In this document: positions 59,965 to 64,000 of the stretch, piece after piece | How the letters are laid out: every line of letters starts with the position of its first letter | How positions within the stretch are numbered: the stretch's first letter is position 1 | Assembly (NCBI GenBank): GCA_022835595.1 | Contig: BQUP01000003.1 | Location: forward strand, 378,629 to 442,628 | Direction: 5' to 3' | Source: Cystobasidium ongulense | Lineage: Eukaryota > Basidiomycota > Cystobasidiomycetes > Cystobasidiales > Cystobasidiaceae | Length of the DNA stretch: 64,000 nt | Program-made: the position numbers and the translations under genes | Notes under the pieces: generated by a model | What the model saw: only the letters and a program-made list of their open reading frames with translations | What the model was told of the DNA's origin: nothing | Databases searched by the model: none

Positions 59965-62709
59965 ATGTTCACGCCTCTCGTGCAAGGCAAAGAGTCTCGC
60001 ATTCTCGAAGGTGCGACATCCAGCAACGCACAAGCTTGAGACAGTATAACAGCTGAACGCCCTTGAACAGAACGCCTGATTGTACCTGGTCGTTTTCGGG
60101 CACATGCTGCAGGATCATCAACGCATACAGCAGCGTCGCCTACGTCTTGTTCATCCAATGGCGCGTCCTCGCACAGGCTTGGAGGCCGTTCCAGCAATCC
60201 ACCACCTTCTGTCCCACGCACGCCTACAAAACGCCGCATTCGACGACTGAGCACGCGAAATATACATCATCAGTCTAACGGGGCGAGCGAGAGGACTTGG
60301 CTGTTGAGACCTTCGAGAGATAGAGTTGAAACATGGTTGGATGCATGGTGGAAACGATGGCTTGTTCTAGTCATTGTTCCAAGCGTTATAGTGAGTGAGC
60401 TTTGAACAACGCGGCGCGTGCTTCGAATGCTTGCTTTTTTTGCTGATCTTTTTTCGTCGACATAACAGGTCTGGTAAGCATTATTTACGCATTCAAATTG
60501 TTTGAATCATCAACAAAACATATGGAATTGAAGGACGCTTACTGCTTGTAAATTGATTAACAGGGTTTGGTGCGCTATTCCATTTCCTGTTTCGGACCCA
60601 TACGACCCAAATCTACCATGGCCAGATCCAGGTTGGAACTGGTCAATACCTGTGTTACACCATTCAAGGTCACCGTCAACGGTCTCGCATATCTCATTCT
60701 TTTCAAGCCCTCTACGCACATCTCTCGCATTAGAAGTCGACCCATCGAATCACACTATCGTCCCGTACACGAACTCAACACCATCCCCTCATCCTGAACT
60801 CCCTGATAACTTACCCGTCGATATCAACTTTTGGTTCTTCCTCTTCATTTACTATGGCGCTTATCTAGCAGTCGCTCTTATTTGGGTTACCTGCTTGTTC
60901 AATCTATACCGGCGTAAGTCATTGACGTCCAGCCTTTGTCTAACATAATCTGAGCTAACACGATAACCACACATAAATTTGCGTCGATGCATTGGTTGAT
61001 AACTAGTCAATTGGTGGCCCAGAAAATTAGGAGGTAGAATATCTTATTTTTTCTTTTGGACAGGATCGTTATGTATAGGAGCTATTATTCATTATTTTGA
61101 TATATTTGGAATATCAAAACATCGTAGAAATAGAGATCATTTAGGTAATGGTACTGCTGGAGATTGGGAAAGGAAAACGTTTTGGGTTTCTTTGGCTTTT
61201 GGTACTATGGCTATGCCTGCTATCGTGTGGGTTCTTGCAGATATGGATTCTAGTATTCACACCGCATTCCTCAAGAGGAACGTAAATCAGATCGACTGAA
61301 ACTGACTATGTTTCTGTTTGATTCCCCCACACCAGATGCTTTGGGAAATTACGTCGAGATAGAAGAATGACATATCGGCATTCTTTGACGGAGCATCAAC
61401 GCACTTTTTTAGAACGTCAACTTGGTAGACGTATTCCTAAAAGTTACATTCGCTTCTTGTGGTTCGTAGCTTGTATTGCTATTGCTATCTTCTCTGGTTT
61501 AGCTGGACAGGCTTATCTAAGTGTATATCTGAATACGCTACCGCATGGGAGTGTTGAGAGCGTCGTTTACGTCTGGACGTGGTAAGTTGATATATGTACT
61601 CCTTCACAAAGTATGACTAAGCAAGTGAAGCTCATAATACTTGTGGCAGGATCATTTCATGTGGACTCTTTGGAAACTTAACAGGTTGGATCCTAGAAAA
61701 GAAAGTGGGCAGTCAAGCTCTCGATTTCGTTTTCCGACTTTATTTTCAGCTTGTCTATGTGAGTGACATGCAACGACAGTCGCAATATAGAGCATCATAA
61801 CTGATCAACTCCTCTTTCCATCCACAGCACGTCTTTTATGTATGTTCACGTGCAACAATGCAATTCTACATGGTTTCCAGCTGACACTGCAGTCCAATAT
61901 TCAGCGGACTCTCTTTGCTAGATTACGAAAAGCAGAACAGTTCTTATACATTCAATTACTTTCTTCGATATGGATCATCACTTTTTATCCAGCTTATATG
62001 TCAAGAACGAGTCATAAGCTATTCAAATGGCTATTGGGAGCTGAAAGATCATACACTGAGCATGCCGAATCAGTTGCTATCAATCTATACGTCCGTAATC
62101 TTAGCGAGAATGTTACTATGGTAGCGTGAGTACTTGCACTTGTCCTTATGTGCAGTTCTCACACGTGTGAAATACTAAGTTTCTCGATATGTGATAGGTT
62201 TCTAGGTTGGCTCACTATCCTTCATTTCGGTCCGAATAGGGAAGTATATCCATTCTTTGACTTTTCGGAAAAGGATCCATACAACTATAGACGAACTGCT
62301 CTATCATCTTTGAGTGAGTCTATTTTGGTGATCCCCGTCCTTCAGCTGGACTCTTAAGCTGATGTCTGTATACTTGCCTTTTTGAACAGTCATCTGGTTC
62401 TTCGAGCTTCTGTCTTCGTTCTTCGCGAGGCTTATCTGTAATGTGGCATTCAAAGTCGACGTAACGAACGTGTAGGTATATTGTCTCTATATTACCTAAG
62501 CTCCAAAGCTGATTACTTGGCGTTTCTAAAGCGGTCTGGACATACTTCGCGATTATCCGGAACTTCTGCCAGCTTGTAAGCGTGATCCCTCTCCATACCT
62601 TTACGATATTACATCCCTGACGATCGTTCATTCACTATTAGGTGTTTGGGCATCAGTGCACGTCTGCATGGACATTCTGTTGTTCCTTGTCACTTATAAC
62701 TTCCGTTGA
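59965..62709 (+). CDS. Polytopic membrane protein of unknown family
   Basis: Not recognised. Start probably at the ATG at 59965 (MFTPLVQGKESRILE); an in-frame ATG at 59842 would extend it. Exon 1 joins at an acceptor before 60072 to a Ser/Pro/Arg-rich cytosolic lead (TKRRIRRLSTRN). About nine or ten membrane helices follow: WLVLVIVPSVI, FWFFLFIYYGAYLAVALIWV, ISYFFFWTGSLCIGAIIHYF, VSLAFGTMAMPAIV, IRFLWFVACIAIAIFSGLAG, WTWIISCGLFGNLTGWIL, LYFQLVYHVFYMFLFARL, LLSSIWIITFYPAYMS, then LIIWFFELLSSFFARL and VCMDILLFLVTYNF. Conserved-looking loops include NWWPRKLGG and LTEHQRTFLERQLGRRIPKS. The stop is at 62709; around eight to ten introns. It may be a transporter or a membrane-organising protein; no motif decides. 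Confidence 0.7.
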
Positions 62710-63042
62710 ATCAGTATAGAGAAGCAGTGCCTTTGTGTTACAAGTATAAGACTCGTAGTTCATTTAGCTTTTCGTAATAATCAGTCCCTTCTCGTATAAT
62801 ACGAAACTCGACCGCCAAATGCGGGAAGCTATCTGACATTTGTCCTTGCACCGTCAAAATGCTCCACCTCGACAACGTGCTACGCGAAATCCAACAACAA
62901 ATAAAAGTCAAAGACAGCAACTACACCTTATGAACATCTACGGGGATCATGTCTGGACAGGGCCGCTTACAACACGCAGTCCGCGGCATTTATCAGAGAT
63001 TGTACAAGCGAGACACAGTCTAGCGGCAGTGTGTCAACAAAG
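62710..63042. other. Convergent 3' flank
   Basis: 333 bp between two convergent genes. AT-rich with no coding frame of note; presumably both 3' UTRs. Confidence 0.5.
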
Positions 63043-64000
63043 CTAAAGTGACATACTCATAGAAGGATCTACACTTCCCATATCATGATGATGCAGCGAG
63101 TTCATCATCAGAGTATCATTGCTATCGTGCATGAGCCCTGGGTGATGGACAACAAATTGCGAAGGATGATAGCCTTGACTCAAGCTTGTATGGAAAGGAG
63201 GAGCGACTTGATGTGATTGATGGCTAGAGTGATGCATTGAGTTTGAGCCATTATTCATAGAACCAAAAGGTACGGATGTAAGCTGCCCTTGAAGTGACGA
63301 TGCTGGTATGCTTGTATTTTCCAAGGTTCCCGCATTCTTTGCTTCTTGAAAACGATCATATAGTATACTGTTGCGTTTCTACTGTCAGTTCTTTCGCGCC
63401 AAAAGTAGTGCAAGTTCAATCTACACATACCTTCGCTCCAGGCGTAGTCTTTGTATTTGCCGCTTGGTCTTGAGAATCTTGGCTTGCATTTTGGCATTTT
63501 CCTGAGGATTGATGAAAAGGCAACGAAGAGCACAGACCATTAGTATGCCATAGGTTACACTACTATAAGCTCGGTTTCCCTTGCTGATGGGGTATATAAT
63601 GAAGGAGACTTTACCTCTTCGATTTCCTTTACTTTCCCGCGCAATTGTTTGTATTTGGTACGGTATTTGATCTCATCTGTGTGACATGACCATGATGACA
63701 AGCAGATGTAAGCTTCCATGGCGTGTAGCCATGCCTAGCAGGCAGGTGATATCGACATACCAGCGCGACTTGCTAGCGGGTTCGCATAAGCTTTGCTCTT
63801 TGGGGGGCCCCCAGCGCCTCTGCGATAGTAGAACAGGATCAGCAAAGTACTTCCGAATGCAAAGAGCACTTCAATTGCTCACTCCTTCTTCTTCTTTGCT
63901 GGAGTGACGCCTGTGGCAGCTGTCGCTGGTGTAGGCGTGCCTCCGCCGGCAGGCGTGACAGCGGCAAGGCTTCCATGATTGGCATTAGTCGCGGAGCTGG
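63043..64000 (-). CDS. INO80E-like chromatin-remodelling subunit, N terminus cut by window edge
   Basis: The visible part, read from the right edge, is an Ala/Thr/Pro-rich stretch (TPATAATGVTPAKKKK), then GAGGPPKSKAYANPLASRA, then the key helix EIKYRTKYKQLRGKVKEIEE joined to NAKMQAKILKTKRQIQRLRL and SILYDRFQEA. This coiled coil has the KYxxKYxxLKxKxK pattern and the terminal LLDRL-like box of animal INO80E (a subunit of the INO80 remodeller). The tail is His/Ser/Met-rich (HHSSHQSHQ) and ends SMSMSL at 63043. Four or five introns are seen. The INO80E assignment is by pattern only. Alternative: another short coiled-coil nuclear protein. The start lies beyond the window. Confidence 0.6.

Noticed and set aside
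59856-60254. 132-codon minus-strand frame
   Set aside because: It mirrors the first exons of the plus-strand membrane protein gene, whose spliced reading is better.

Overview
The window is nuclear DNA of an intron-rich fungus, almost certainly a basidiomycete and probably a yeast-forming lineage such as Tremellomycetes. The placement rests on dense, short GT-AG introns (mostly about 45-150 nt), on gene content (Ypd1 phosphorelay, Iml1, PPWD1-type cyclophilin, Kre9/Knh-like GPI protein, INO80E-like subunit) and on protein style; I could not run a search. I see no transposon, virus-like element, CRISPR array, rRNA gene or convincing tRNA. The window is nearly all single-copy housekeeping genes on both strands.

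Layout. 1-7.2 kb: a secreted double-psi beta-barrel protein (minus, runs off the left edge), an acidic hypothetical protein, a GPI-anchored wall protein and the COX20 assembly factor (plus). 7.2-18.5 kb: a minus-strand run of a short-chain dehydrogenase, transaldolase, YPD1 and a WD40-cyclophilin of PPWD1 type. 18.6-26.7 kb: VDAC porin and IML1/DEPDC5 (plus). 27-35.1 kb: a Gln-rich C2H2 protein, two tandem F-box/CxxC paralogues and an 86-residue protein (minus). 35.2-36.6 kb: a histidine phosphatase (plus). 36.8-41.3 kb: cohesin SMC3 (minus), divergent from an MRS2-type Mg2+ channel (41.7-43.4 kb). 43.6-49.9 kb: N-terminal methyltransferase NTM1 (minus), divergent from PRMT1, then ARL1 and RAD14/XPA (plus). 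50-59.8 kb: an MFS transporter, a 76-residue membrane protein, a GT8 glycosyltransferase, a catalase and a DUF2237 protein (minus). 60-62.7 kb: an unrecognised polytopic membrane protein (plus). 63 kb to the end: an INO80E-like subunit (minus, runs off the right edge).

Genes are close and often divergent from short shared upstream regions (PPWD1/VDAC about 190 bp, NTM1/PRMT1 about 220 bp, SMC3/MRS2 about 440 bp). No functional cluster is evident beyond loose themes: mitochondrial function (COX20, VDAC, MRS2), stress (YPD1, catalase) and nuclear maintenance (SMC3, RAD14, INO80E-like).

I built the gene models by hand by joining exons at splice sites in phase. Where a junction was worked out base by base I give the exon limits; elsewhere only the outer limits are firm. 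The most unusual items are the F-box pair, in which one copy has lost the GT donor at both shared introns, the two introns over 600 nt in YPD1, the small membrane protein, and a small gene whose second exon is open in two frames behind two acceptors five bases apart.
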